Source: JALOOB01 sp040766655
Lineage (GTDB): Bacteria > Chloroflexota > Anaerolineae > CG2-30-64-16
Length of the DNA: 64,000 bases
Direction: 5' to 3'
Assembly (NCBI GenBank): GCA_040766655.1
Contig: JAXGQB010000011.1
Location: forward strand, 124,001 to 188,000
In this document: positions 36,974-46,132 of the stretch, piece by piece
Numbering within the stretch: position 1 is the first letter of the stretch
Layout: every line of letters begins with the position of its first letter
Notes under the pieces: model-generated
Database searches by the model: none
Seen by the model: the letters and a program-made list of their open reading frames with translations, nothing else
Told to the model about the DNA's origin: nothing
Position numbers and translations under genes: made by a program

Positions 36974-37525
36974 TCAGGGATTAGCGGCCAGTCGTTGCTG
37001 GCTCTCCAGTGCGTCCAGGAACTGCCGGGCCGTGGCGCGGCTGGTCTCCTGGATGATCTCTTTGGGATAGCGCAGGCTGAGCGCGTTGGTGGGGCACGCC
37101 TCCACGCACGCCGGGCCGCCGGGCCGGTCCACGCACAGGTCGCACTTGAACGCCGCGCTCTTGGTTCGACCGGCCACTTCGGTGACTGCCACATGGATGG
37201 CGCCGAACGGACAGACCATCATGCACAGCCGGCAGGCGATGCACAATTGTTGGTCGACCGCTGTGTAGGTGGCGGTCCGGTAGGTGGCGCCGGTGGGGCA
37301 GACGCGCACACAGGGCGCATCTTCGCACTGGCGGCACTGGGTGGAGAGCTTCACCTCGTCCACCTGGACGACGCGGTTGCGGGGGTGCAGCCTTTCGCCT
37401 GCGAGGACCGCACCGATGACGCTGCCAGCTGAGGTGTGGGCGGCGGCGCATGCCAGTTCACACGTATGGCAGCCCACGCAGCGGTCGGGGTTGACGAGGA
37501 TAAAGGGACTTTCCAGGTTGCTCAT
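36974..37525 (-). CDS. cooF: CooF-like four-cluster ferredoxin
   Basis: 183 residues from ATG 37525 (MSNLESPFILVNPDRC) after AAGGAGGCAATATCGC. Four [4Fe-4S] motifs can be read: CVGCHTCELAC, CRQCEDAPCVRVCP, CIACRLCMMVCPFGA and CDLCVDRPGGPACVEACP. This is the DMSO-reductase-B/CooF/HycB ferredoxin family. As first gene of the cooF-cooS-nuoEFG-like operon, it should collect electrons from CooS. Here the onward acceptor is the NADH-dehydrogenase-like module. No energy-converting hydrogenase is encoded beside it. Confidence 0.9.
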   Translation of the reverse strand: MSNLESPFILVNPDRCVGCHTCELACAAAHTSAGSVIGAVLAGERLHPRNRVVQVDEVKLSTQCRQCEDAPCVRVCPTGATYRTATYTAVDQQLCIACRLCMMVCPFGAIHVAVTEVAGRTKSAAFKCDLCVDRPGGPACVEACPTNALSLRYPKEIIQETSRATARQFLDALESQQRLAANP

Positions 37526-37771
37526 GCGATATTGCCTCCTTGCTGGCAAAATGGCTGGGCCAAGTCCGGGGAGCCGGGATTGGTCGCAGTGACGGTTGCG
37601 CAGAGCTAAGCTGGGGGTGACAGGCTACGCTGTCCGGTATCCCGGGAGGATTCAGCACAAGGTCGAACGCACCCGGGGCAGGGGCCATCCTGGGAGGGGG
37701 AACGTTAGCCCTTCGATACCTGGCCTCGCTGCCTGTGGCCTCTCAGTCGCTCGTTCCTGTAGACACTGCGC

Positions 37772-37800
37772 ATAATAGCACAAGGAAGTTGGCAAATCAA
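37772..37800 (-). promoter_or_regulatory. Sigma-70-type promoter for the CO-oxidation operon
   Basis: On the minus strand TTGATT (37800-37795) and TATTAT (37777-37772) are spaced by 17 bases and point towards cooF. The 5' leader would be about 240 bases. I did not recognise a binding site for a CO-sensing CRP-family regulator. Confidence 0.5.
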
Positions 37801-37901
37801 GGGGTAGCGCCGTCTGGATGACGCAATGACGCTGTTGCCTCGCGCCAGGACTGGCCTCCAGATATAGGGGCGTGAGTTTTCACCTACGACAATTCGCGTA
37901 C

Positions 37902-37930
37902 TTGACAACCACAATCCTCGCCATTACAAT
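37902..37930 (+). promoter_or_regulatory. Sigma-70-type promoter upstream of the phosphatase array
   Basis: TTGACA at 37902-37907 and TACAAT at 37925-37930, exact 17-base spacer, on the plus strand and divergent from the cooF promoter about 100 bases away. The start at 38229 implies a leader of about 290 bases. Confidence 0.65.
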
Positions 37931-37936
37931 TGTGTT

Positions 37937-38228
37937 ATCTCCCGTTACAGACATCAATCGGTCGAGCGCGTGAGGGTCGGCACCTGACCCTCTGGAGATG
38001 GCGTCTATGTCTCAGTCGCGCGGCACCAGCAGGGCGGGACATGCAGTCCGTCTCGCCATCCCCACACCTGTCCTTACGCTGACAGGCTTCACTTCGACGC
38101 GGTTTTCCGCTGCAGCGAGCGTCCCGCCAGCCGGCGCCCTTTCTCACATTCCTCATCACCTGTTTCCTGACGGACTTGACCGCCGCCCGTAATTTCGAAA
38201 CGTGTCTGCGTCATCTTTGGAGGATAAT
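37937..38228 (+). other. Long 5' leader of the first phosphatase gene
   Basis: This leader holds a GAGGGTC/GACCCTC stem at 37972-37992. A 64-codon frame at 37998-38192 has little to support it as a gene. I looked for a known riboswitch core and did not recognise one. A GGAGGATAAT ribosome-binding site ends the leader. Confidence 0.35.
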
Positions 38229-41200
38229 ATGCTCTGCGATCACCCACGGTCCGAGGGTTCTTCGAACAACGCCGCCCCTGCCGTCTGCCACGGTTCGATC
38301 GGCAGGCTCTTCGTCCTGCTCGCATTGCTGCTCGCCCTGGTGGGTGGATCCACGATGGTCGCCAGCGCCACCACCATCACCTTCACCGCCGAGGAGTTGA
38401 TCGGCAACCCGACCGACACCTCGATCACGATCAACATCGTCCCAGGGTCCGCGATCGAGTACTACTACGAGTACGACGTGGATCAGGGAGCACCGTACGC
38501 GCACAAAACCGGCAACGTGACTGCTGTGGCGGGCCAGCCGTCCGAGGTCACCATCACCGATCTCGCGCCCAACACCCGCTACTACTACCGGATGGTTTAC
38601 GACGGCGATGGGGACGTGGACGATGGGGATTCGGAGGTTCGCACCGAGCACTCGTTCTATACCCAGCGAGCAAAGGGCGAGGGGTTCACCTTCACGGTGA
38701 CGTCCGACTCTCACAACAACTTCGGCGGAACCACAGCAACGCATATCCTGAACGGCAGCCCGGACTTCAATGTAGATCTCGGCGATACGTTCATGATTGA
38801 CACTCTGTCCGAAACCCAAAGCGCGTACAACGGCCGGTATGTAACGTGGCGTGGTTCCGGCTACTTCGGGGGGATAGGGCATTCGGTGCCGATCTATCTG
38901 GCCACGGGAAATCATGAAGAAGAAGAAGGCTGGAATCTCAATGACACTCCCAGCCGCGCAGTTCTGAATATCGAGGCCAGGAAGCTGTACTTTCCTCATC
39001 CGACAAACGACGGGTTCTACACGGTAAATGCTGACCCCTTGGCCTCGCTCAGTGGTGATCAACTCCGCGAGGACTACTATGCCTGGACATGGGGAGACGC
39101 CCTCTTCGTGGTCATCGACCCCTTCCAGTATACGCTGAGTCTGCCTTACTCAGGTGGTCCAAGTGAAGAAGGCGACGAAGGCACACCCACCTATGACCAG
39201 TGGACCTGGACGCTGGGCGAAACGCAATACAACTGGCTGAAGCAGACACTTGAGAACAGCGATGCCGCGTACAAATTCGTTTTCTCCCATCAGATGGTAG
39301 GAGGAATACCGGATTATGTAGGAACTGCAGGTGCTGAATATGTGCGTGGTGGCGCCAGAGCCGCCGGCTACTTCGAGTGGGGTGGCTACGACGCTGACGG
39401 AACGACCTGGGCCTTCGACACCCTACGACCTGGCTGGGGGGTTGATGCCGAACATCCGAATGGTACTCCGATTCACCAGCTGTTCGTGGATAACGGTGTC
39501 AGCGCTTACTTCCACGGGCACGATCATCAGTACGTATATGAGAAGCGCGGTTCGGTCGTGTACCAGGAAGTCCCATCCCCCAGCATGAGTGGCACCGGGT
39601 TCGATGGCATCTACTACGAGGGAACCTACGCCGAATACTCGACGATCAGGCGATTGGGAGGCCCGGGTCATCTGCGAGTTTCGATCGCACCAACGCAGGC
39701 AACGGTCCGATACATCTCCTCCAGCGGGTCGGATAACTACTCCTACACCATCGAACCCAGCACGCCGGTGGTCACGCACGATCTGACGGTGAATGTGTCG
39801 CCGGCCGGCGCGGGCACGACCTCGCCGTCGGGCACCACTGCCAGGGCAGAGGGGTCGGTCGTCACCGTAACCGCCACGCCCAATACGGGATACGCCTTCT
39901 CCTCTTGGAGCGGCGACTGTAGCGGCCCAACGTGTTCGGTGACCATGGATTCTGACAAGACCGTCACGGCCAACTTCACGACTGTACCGACCTACGTCCT
40001 GACCACCGCGGTCAGCCCTGAGGGAGCCGGGACGATCAGCCCGCCCACTGGCCCTCAGAATGAGGGCTCGGTCGTCAACGTCACAGCCGCGGCCAACACG
40101 GGATGGGTCTTCTCCGGCTGGAGCGGCGCGTGCACCGGGACCGCCCCGTGCTCCGTCACGATGGATGCGACCAAATCGGTGACGGCGAACTTCATCCAAT
40201 CCGCCGCCGGCGAAGTGATGCTGGATGGGACGGCCTCGAGCGGCACGGGTGCACCGAACGCCAGCAGCGTGAGCTTCAGCCACACAACCGGCACGGGAAG
40301 CGACCGGCTGATGCTGGTTGGGATATCGTGGAACTGCGGCTCGACGGATCGCAGCATTTCCGCGGTTACCTTCACTCCCAGCGGTGGCGTGGCCATACCG
40401 CTGACGCAGGTCATCACCCAGCAGTACTACTGGACTGGAACGCCTTCAACGGACAACTACCGGTACACGGCGATCTACCGCTTGCTGGCGCCAGCGGGCG
40501 GCGCGACGGGCACGATCAACATCACTTTCTCGGGCGCGGTGACCAACGGCATCATTGCCGGTGCGGCGAACTTCGCCGGGGTGGATCAGACGACGCCGCT
40601 GGGAACGCCCGGTGGCGCAGTTGGGACGGGCACCTCGACCAGCGACACGCCCAACCCGGCGGTCACGTTGACGGGGCTGGCGGGGAATGAGCTGGTGTTC
40701 GACAGCGTGTTCCTGGGCGCCAGCAGCACATCGCACACCATGGTTGCAGACGCCGGGCAGTCGGAGCTGTGGAACGTGCTGGGCTACACCTCCAGCAGCA
40801 ACTTCAATGCCCGCGGCGCTGCGAGCACGAAGCCGGCCACCGGGGCATCGGCCACCATGAGCTGGACGACGGCGGGCTATGGTTCGACGGCCACCCGTTG
40901 GGCCATTGCGGCCGTACCGATCAAGCCGGCGGCGGCGGGCCCGACGTACAACCTGACCGTGGCGGTGAATCCGGCTGGTGCGGGGACGACAGTCCCGGCT
41001 GCCGGCGTACACGCCTACGCCCAAGGGTCGGTTGTCCCCGTCACCGCGACGGCCAACACGGGCTGGGTCTTCTCCGGCTGGAGCGGCGCGTGCACCGGCA
41101 CCGCCCCGTGCTCCGTGACCATGAGTGCGGACAAGTCGGTGACGGCGAACTTCACCCAATCCACGGCCGGCGAGGTGACGGTCGACGGGGCGGCATCGAG

Positions 41201-42209
41201 CGGCACGGGTGCACCGAACGCCAGCAGCGTAAGCTTCAGCCACACAACCGGCAATGGGAGCGACCGGCTGATGTTGGTGGGAGTATCGTGGAACTGCGGT
41301 GGGACCGACAGCACCATATCCTCGATCACTTTCACTCCCACTGGCGAAGAAGCTATCGCTCTGACTGAAGTAAAGACGCAGCAGTACCGGTGGACGGGGT
41401 CACCATCTAATGGAGACAACTACCGGTACACGGCGATCTACCGCTTGCTGGCGCCAGCGGGCGGTGTGGCGGGCACGGTGAACATCACGTTCTCGGGCGC
41501 GGTGACCAACGGCATCATTGCCGGTGCGGCGAACTTCGCCGGGGTGGATCAGACGACGCCGCTGGGGACGCCCGGTGGCGCAGTTGGGACGGGCACCTCG
41601 ACCAGCGACACGCCCAACCCGGCGGTCACGTTGACGGGGCTGGCGGGGAATGAGCTGGTGTTCGACAGCGTGTTCCTGGGCGCCAGCAGCACATCGCACA
41701 CCATGGTTGCAGACGCCGGGCAGTCGGAGCTGTGGAACGTGCTGGGCTACACCTCCAGCAGCAACTTCAATGCCCGCGGGGCTGCGAGCACGAAGCCGGC
41801 CACCGGGGCATCGGCCACCATGAGCTGGACAACGGCGGGCTATGATTCGACGGCCACCCGCTGGGCGATTGCCGCGGTGCCGATCAACCCGGCGCCGGTG
41901 AATGTGGTCGCCGTCGCCATCAGCACGTCGGGCACCCACCCCAAGCTTGACTGGGCGCACACGGCAGCGTCCGCGGATCATTACGCGGTTTACCGCAGCC
42001 AGACCGCTGCCTACTTCGAGGCCGGCCCGGCGTCCTGGCTGGCCGACGTGCCGGCGTCTACACCTACCTTTACGGACATGACCGCGGACCTGACGGTCGG
42101 TGGAAGCAAGTTCTTCTACCTGGTGGCGCCGGCGAACGCGAGCGGCGAGCCGATCGGCAGCTCGAATCGTATCGGTGTGTTCGTGTTCGGCATGGTGCCG
42201 GGCGACTGA
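38229..42209 (+). CDS. Exported purple-acid-phosphatase-like multidomain protein (array member 1)
   Basis: About 1326 residues from ATG 38229 (GGAGGATAAT upstream); the GTG at 38202 is disfavoured. A signal peptide has core LFVLLALLLALVGG, with cleavage near ASA. Then: a Fn3-like PAP N-terminal domain (residues 45-150). The metallophosphoesterase core follows, with Asp160 in TSDSH, Asp186 in LGDTF, TGNHEEEEG, FSHQM and HGHDHQ (His431, His433). Next are two InlB-type repeats, a lectin-like module of about 230 residues, a further InlB repeat, a second nearly identical lectin-like module, and a C-terminal Fn3-like domain ending FVFGMVPGD. The catalytic set is complete. It is likely a secreted or surface phosphomonoesterase or diesterase; the substrate is unknown. 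Confidence 0.85.
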   Translation: MLCDHPRSEGSSNNAAPAVCHGSIGRLFVLLALLLALVGGSTMVASATTITFTAEELIGNPTDTSITINIVPGSAIEYYYEYDVDQGAPYAHKTGNVTAVAGQPSEVTITDLAPNTRYYYRMVYDGDGDVDDGDSEVRTEHSFYTQRAKGEGFTFTVTSDSHNNFGGTTATHILNGSPDFNVDLGDTFMIDTLSETQSAYNGRYVTWRGSGYFGGIGHSVPIYLATGNHEEEEGWNLNDTPSRAVLNIEARKLYFPHPTNDGFYTVNADPLASLSGDQLREDYYAWTWGDALFVVIDPFQYTLSLPYSGGPSEEGDEGTPTYDQWTWTLGETQYNWLKQTLENSDAAYKFVFSHQMVGGIPDYVGTAGAEYVRGGARAAGYFEWGGYDADGTTWAFDTLRPGWGVDAEHPNGTPIHQLFVDNGVSAYFHGHDHQYVYEKRGSVVYQEVPSPSMSGTGFDGIYYEGTYAEYSTIRRLGGPGHLRVSIAPTQATVRYISSSGSDNYSYTIEPSTPVVTHDLTVNVSPAGAGTTSPSGTTARAEGSVVTVTATPNTGYAFSSWSGDCSGPTCSVTMDSDKTVTANFTTVPTYVLTTAVSPEGAGTISPPTGPQNEGSVVNVTAAANTGWVFSGWSGACTGTAPCSVTMDATKSVTANFIQSAAGEVMLDGTASSGTGAPNASSVSFSHTTGTGSDRLMLVGISWNCGSTDRSISAVTFTPSGGVAIPLTQVITQQYYWTGTPSTDNYRYTAIYRLLAPAGGATGTINITFSGAVTNGIIAGAANFAGVDQTTPLGTPGGAVGTGTSTSDTPNPAVTLTGLAGNELVFDSVFLGASSTSHTMVADAGQSELWNVLGYTSSSNFNARGAASTKPATGASATMSWTTAGYGSTATRWAIAAVPIKPAAAGPTYNLTVAVNPAGAGTTVPAAGVHAYAQGSVVPVTATANTGWVFSGWSGACTGTAPCSVTMSADKSVTANFTQSTAGEVTVDGAASSGTGAPNASSVSFSHTTGNGSDRLMLVGVSWNCGGTDSTISSITFTPTGEEAIALTEVKTQQYRWTGSPSNGDNYRYTAIYRLLAPAGGVAGTVNITFSGAVTNGIIAGAANFAGVDQTTPLGTPGGAVGTGTSTSDTPNPAVTLTGLAGNELVFDSVFLGASSTSHTMVADAGQSELWNVLGYTSSSNFNARGAASTKPATGASATMSWTTAGYDSTATRWAIAAVPINPAPVNVVAVAISTSGTHPKLDWAHTAASADHYAVYRSQTAAYFEAGPASWLADVPASTPTFTDMTADLTVGGSKFFYLVAPANASGEPIGSSNRIGVFVFGMVPGD
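40075..40910 (+). repeat. In-frame duplicated unit, copy A
   Basis: InlB repeat plus lectin-like module. The stretch recurs at 41035-41871 with an offset of 960 to 963 bases. Long parts (for example 40462-40900 against 41425-41863) are almost base-identical, so the duplication is recent or kept alike by gene conversion. Confidence 0.85.
41035..41871 (+). repeat. In-frame duplicated unit, copy B
   Basis: Second copy of the unit at 40075-40910. The main differences cluster in the first third of the lectin-like module, around 41160-41410, where one codon is also gained; the last 440 bases differ at only a few sites. Confidence 0.85.
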
Positions 42210-42214
42210 CGACA

Positions 42215-42257
42215 GGCAGAGACCTGTCAGGTCCCGCGGACCTGACAGGTCTCTGCC
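42215..42257. terminator. Perfect 20-base palindromic hairpin after array member 1
   Basis: Arms at 42215-42234 and 42238-42257 with a three-base CGC loop; the arm begins GGCAGAGACCTGTCAGG. It is six bases after the stop codon. It is probably a terminator. The nested ACCTGTCAGGT palindrome also makes it a candidate for a dispersed intergenic repeat. Confidence 0.7.
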
Positions 42258-42322
42258 CAATTGACCCTGCGTGCAACCAGTTGAATCGGCCACTACATGA
42301 TGGGAACCTGAGGAGGTCACAG

Positions 42323-45300
42323 ATGTCCTCTTGTCTATCCTCTGCCCACATCCCCGGGAGTCATGCCGCTCCTGCGGTCAATCCAGCCCACATCGGGCGG
42401 ATCTTCGTTCTCCTCACCCTTCTTCTGTCCATCATGGGAGGTTCGGCCACCAGCGTCAAGGCGGCCAGCACCATCGTTTACATCGGCGACGTCGGCTCGG
42501 CTTCCTCGAAAACCTCCGGCGCCAGCCTGGCGATCGTGACCACCGCGGCGGTTGCCGCAGGCGACGACATCATCATCGTCTATGCCACCGACCCGAACGC
42601 GAACGTCCCGCCGATCACGGTGACCGATTCGGCCGGCAACACTTACCACGAGATCGGTCCGGCGATCAATACGGGCCAGCTGCGCACCTACATGTTTTCG
42701 GCCTACGATGCCAACGCGCTGCCCGCGGACAGCAGCATCACCATTACCGCCAGCGCCTCGGTCACGGCGCGGGCCGCGGTTGCCAGCGCCTTCAGCGGCC
42801 TGGCGGACGAGGATCCGCTCGACCGCACCGGCATCGGCACGGGCAGCAGCGACACACCCTCTTCCGGGGCGACAGCTACCACCACCGAGGCCAATGAGCT
42901 GCTGGTGGGTGCGGTCGGCACCGAAGGGCCCGACGGCGACGCCGCAGGGACCTGGGGCAACTCGTTCACCGCCGGCCCTCGGCTGGGCACGACCGGGGGC
43001 ACCGCAGACACGAATATCACTGCCTCGATGAGCTGGCGAATCGTCTCGGATGCGGATGCTTACACGGCCCAGAAGAGCGGCATCACCTCCCGCGACTGGG
43101 CGGCGCTGATCGCCACCTTCAAGGCTGAGCCCGATCCGAACGCCCCCCGGATCACGATCGCCGGCACGCCACTGAGCGCTTTCAGCACCCTGCCGGGCGT
43201 GCCTTCCGCGGAGCAGACCTACACGGTTTCCGGCAGCAACCTGACGAACGACATCGCGATCTCGGCGCCGGGCGACTTCCAAATCTCGTTGACCAGCGGC
43301 AGCGGCTGGACCTCGTCCCTGGCGTTGACCCCATCCGAAGGCTCGGTGGCGCAGACCCCGATCTACGTGCGCTTCAGCCGCGTCGCCGAGGGGACGTCCG
43401 GCGGCAGTATTACCCACGCCAGCACCGGGGCGACCACCCGCGTCGTCGCCCTCAGCGGAACCGCGGCGCCGTTGTCGCCCGTGTCGTTCAACATCCTGTT
43501 GGGACGGCCGGAAGACAAGTCCATCACGGCCAACATCATTCCGGATCGGAACGCCGAGTTCTACATCGAATACGGCATCGCAACCGGCGCCTACACGCAC
43601 CAGACAGCCACCTACAGCGCCACCGCGGACGAGGTGGTCGAATTCGCGATCGGGAATCTCTCGCCCAATACGCGCTACTACTACCGCATCGTCTACCGCC
43701 AGACCGGCACGACCGATTGGAACCACGCCGCCGAATACACCTTCATGACGCAGAGAGCGGCGGGCAGCAGCTTCACCTTCACTGTGACCAGTGATAACCA
43801 CCTGGGCCAGTATGGCGGCCAGACCGCGGACGAGCTGGCTCTGTGGGAGGTGACGTTGCAGAACATCGCTGCGGACCAGCCGGACTTCCACATCGACACG
43901 GGCGACACCTTCCCGATGGATCCCTCGCCCCTGGGAACGGGCATGACCGATGCCGAAGGCAAGGCTGCCTACCTGTTTGATCGCCCCTACCTGAGCGCGG
44001 TCACCCACTCGACCCCCTACTTTCAGGCGGTCGGCAATCACGAAAATGAGGAGGGTTGGAACTTCGACGATGTCTTTGCTGCCCCGGATCAATCCCTGGC
44101 CCGGGTCGGGATGAAATACCGGAAGCTGTACTACCCCAATCCCATCACGGACTCGTTCTACTCGGGGAACACGGATACGTCGTATGGCGTGATCGGAGGT
44201 GACACGAATCAGGAGGACTACTGGGCCTGGACGTGGGGCGATGCTCTGTTTGTCGTGATCGACCCCTACCACTATTCGCTGGCCTGGTCGTCCGAAGGGG
44301 ATTCCTACGGCGGCGAAGGGCAGGACGGCGAGATCCAGGGGACGCGCTGGGATTGGAGCCTCGGCATCCGGCAGTACCAGTGGCTCAAGTCCGTGCTCGA
44401 GAACAGCGATGCGAAGTACAAGTTCGTCTTTTCGCATCATGTGACCGGCGGAGCGAGCGTGGATGGAACTGAGAGCGTGTACGGGCGCGGCGGACAAAGC
44501 GCGTCGCCCTTCTTCGAGTGGGGCGGCAAGAACCCGGACGGCGCCTGGGCCTTTGACGTGCACCGGCCCCCATCGGATGGCTGGACGCTGCCCATTCACC
44601 AGTTGATGGTCAGGAATGGGGTGAGCATCTTCTTCCACGGGCACGACCACGACTACGCCCGCGAGCTCGTGGATGGGATCGTCTACCTGGAATGCCCGAA
44701 ACCGGATGATGCCGGCTATACCTGGCAGCCCTACTCCTACGGCCACAATGAGGGTCTGTATCCGGATGCCATCGTGGAACTGGAGAACTCGGGCTATTTC
44801 CGCGTCAACGTCTCGCCGAGCGAGACAAAGGTGGCGTATGTTCGCTCCTACCTGCCCGGCGACGGCGCCAACGGGATCGTGGCAGACTCGGTGACCGTTC
44901 CCGGCGCGGCGCCCAGCAGCTACCGGCTGATGGTCGACCAAACCGGCCCCGGATCGGGAACGGTGACGAGTGACGCGCCCGGCATCAATTGCGGCGGCGC
45001 CTGCTCAGCCGCCTTCACCTCGGGTACGAGCGTGGCACTGATCGCCGAACCGGCTAGCGGCTCCACCTTCACGGGCTGGGGCGGTGACTGCAGCGGCGAC
45101 GGCGCGTGCACGCTTACCATGGACGGCGCCCATATCGTCCGGGCCAACTTCTCCGCCCCGGGTAAGACCTACTCTCTCACGGTCAACGCGGGCAGCAACG
45201 GCTCGGTGACTCCTGCCGGTACGTCCACCCGGAATGCCGGCGAGGTGGTCAGCATCACCGCTGTCCCCAATTCCGGTTACCACTTCGTCAATTGGACCGG

Positions 45301-45964
45301 CAACTGGGGCATGATCGCGCATACCACCGGCGCCGCGACCACGATCACGATGAACGGGGACTACGCCATTCAGGCCAACTTCGCAGCCAACACGAGTACC
45401 TCCTATGCCCTGACGCTGAACGCGACCGGCGGCGGCACGGTGACCGCGCCGGCGGGCTCGACCACCTCCCATACTTCGGGGACGGTAGTCACCCTGACCG
45501 CCTCTCCGAGCCCCGGCTATCGCTTTGTCGATTGGACCGGCCTGATCAACACGGTCGGGGATACAAAATCAGCCTCAACGACCGTCGTGATGAATGGAAA
45601 CTACTTCATCCAGGCTAACTTCGCGCCCGCGATCCCTACCATGACCGCGACCATCGCCCGGTCGGGGTCAGAAGATATCGAGCTGACCTGGCAGCACACG
45701 GCGGACACCGTGCATCACTATGCGATCTATCGCAGCGAGACCGATCCCTTCTTCGCCGGGGGGCCAACCACCTATCTGGGCGATGTGACGCCGGCGGTCA
45801 CGCCTGCGGCCATGAGCTATCCCGATGCGACGGTCGACCTGACCGCATCCGGACGGACCTACTTCTACCTTGTCGTGCCGGTGAATGCGAGCGGCGAGGC
45901 GATCGGCAGCTCCAATCGCACCGGTGTGTTCGTGTACGGGCTGACGCCAGGCCTCAACCCCTGA
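42323..45964 (+). CDS. Exported purple-acid-phosphatase-like multidomain protein (array member 2)
   Basis: 1213 residues from ATG 42323 after TGAGGAGGTC. The signal peptide resembles member 1 (IGRIFVLLTLLLSIMGGS). Unlike members 1, 3 and 4, it begins with a lectin-like module (residues about 50-270) and an Ig-like module (AFSTLPGVPSAEQTYTVSGS). Only then do the PAP Fn3-like domain (FNILLGRPEDKSITANIIPD) and the metallophosphoesterase follow: TSDNHLG, DTGDTF, VGNHENEEGW, FSHHVTGG and FHGHDHDYA. Three InlB-type repeats and a C-terminal Fn3-like domain ending FVYGLTPGLNP complete it. The first metal motif is DNH in place of DSH, still compatible with metal binding. Confidence 0.85.
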   Translation: MSSCLSSAHIPGSHAAPAVNPAHIGRIFVLLTLLLSIMGGSATSVKAASTIVYIGDVGSASSKTSGASLAIVTTAAVAAGDDIIIVYATDPNANVPPITVTDSAGNTYHEIGPAINTGQLRTYMFSAYDANALPADSSITITASASVTARAAVASAFSGLADEDPLDRTGIGTGSSDTPSSGATATTTEANELLVGAVGTEGPDGDAAGTWGNSFTAGPRLGTTGGTADTNITASMSWRIVSDADAYTAQKSGITSRDWAALIATFKAEPDPNAPRITIAGTPLSAFSTLPGVPSAEQTYTVSGSNLTNDIAISAPGDFQISLTSGSGWTSSLALTPSEGSVAQTPIYVRFSRVAEGTSGGSITHASTGATTRVVALSGTAAPLSPVSFNILLGRPEDKSITANIIPDRNAEFYIEYGIATGAYTHQTATYSATADEVVEFAIGNLSPNTRYYYRIVYRQTGTTDWNHAAEYTFMTQRAAGSSFTFTVTSDNHLGQYGGQTADELALWEVTLQNIAADQPDFHIDTGDTFPMDPSPLGTGMTDAEGKAAYLFDRPYLSAVTHSTPYFQAVGNHENEEGWNFDDVFAAPDQSLARVGMKYRKLYYPNPITDSFYSGNTDTSYGVIGGDTNQEDYWAWTWGDALFVVIDPYHYSLAWSSEGDSYGGEGQDGEIQGTRWDWSLGIRQYQWLKSVLENSDAKYKFVFSHHVTGGASVDGTESVYGRGGQSASPFFEWGGKNPDGAWAFDVHRPPSDGWTLPIHQLMVRNGVSIFFHGHDHDYARELVDGIVYLECPKPDDAGYTWQPYSYGHNEGLYPDAIVELENSGYFRVNVSPSETKVAYVRSYLPGDGANGIVADSVTVPGAAPSSYRLMVDQTGPGSGTVTSDAPGINCGGACSAAFTSGTSVALIAEPASGSTFTGWGGDCSGDGACTLTMDGAHIVRANFSAPGKTYSLTVNAGSNGSVTPAGTSTRNAGEVVSITAVPNSGYHFVNWTGNWGMIAHTTGAATTITMNGDYAIQANFAANTSTSYALTLNATGGGTVTAPAGSTTSHTSGTVVTLTASPSPGYRFVDWTGLINTVGDTKSASTTVVMNGNYFIQANFAPAIPTMTATIARSGSEDIELTWQHTADTVHHYAIYRSETDPFFAGGPTTYLGDVTPAVTPAAMSYPDATVDLTASGRTYFYLVVPVNASGEAIGSSNRTGVFVYGLTPGLNP

Positions 45965-46009
45965 CGACGGGATGCGCCGGCAGCCTCCGGCGCGCGTGCA
46001 GCGTCTTGC

Positions 46010-46050
46010 GGGACTTCAGTCGGTCGTGTCAACGTGTCGATTGAAGTCCC
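46010..46050 (+). terminator. Hairpin between array members 2 and 3
   Basis: GGGACTTCA at 46010-46018 and its complement at 46042-46050 (9-base arms, 23-base loop), with a T-rich run about 20 bases later. A smaller GCGCCGG/CCGGCGC stem precedes it at about 45974-45992. Confidence 0.45.
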
Positions 46051-46132
46051 TGCCAGCCTCCTTCGACTTTTTTCGTCTCTTTTGACCTTTGGACCGGGCC
46101 AGCGATCTGGCAGAGCACCCCAGGAGGGCACG

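Noticed and set aside
31917..37525. Bifunctional CODH/acetyl-CoA synthase or energy-converting hydrogenase locus
   Set aside because: No AcsB, corrinoid protein, Ech or CooH-type subunit is present; only electron-transfer and NADH-type subunits accompany CooS.
37937..38228. Possible c-di-GMP or other known riboswitch in the leader of array member 1
   Set aside because: A stem is present, but I could not match any conserved riboswitch core by eye. A covariance-model scan would decide.
40075..41871. Direct repeats considered as a CRISPR or mobile element
   Set aside because: The repeat is in frame, protein-coding and about 960 bases long, without short spacers or terminal inverted repeats.
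42335..44941. 868-codon minus-strand open frame opposite array member 2
   Set aside because: Shadow of a strongly supported gene; composition is Arg/Gly/Val biased and there is no domain signature.
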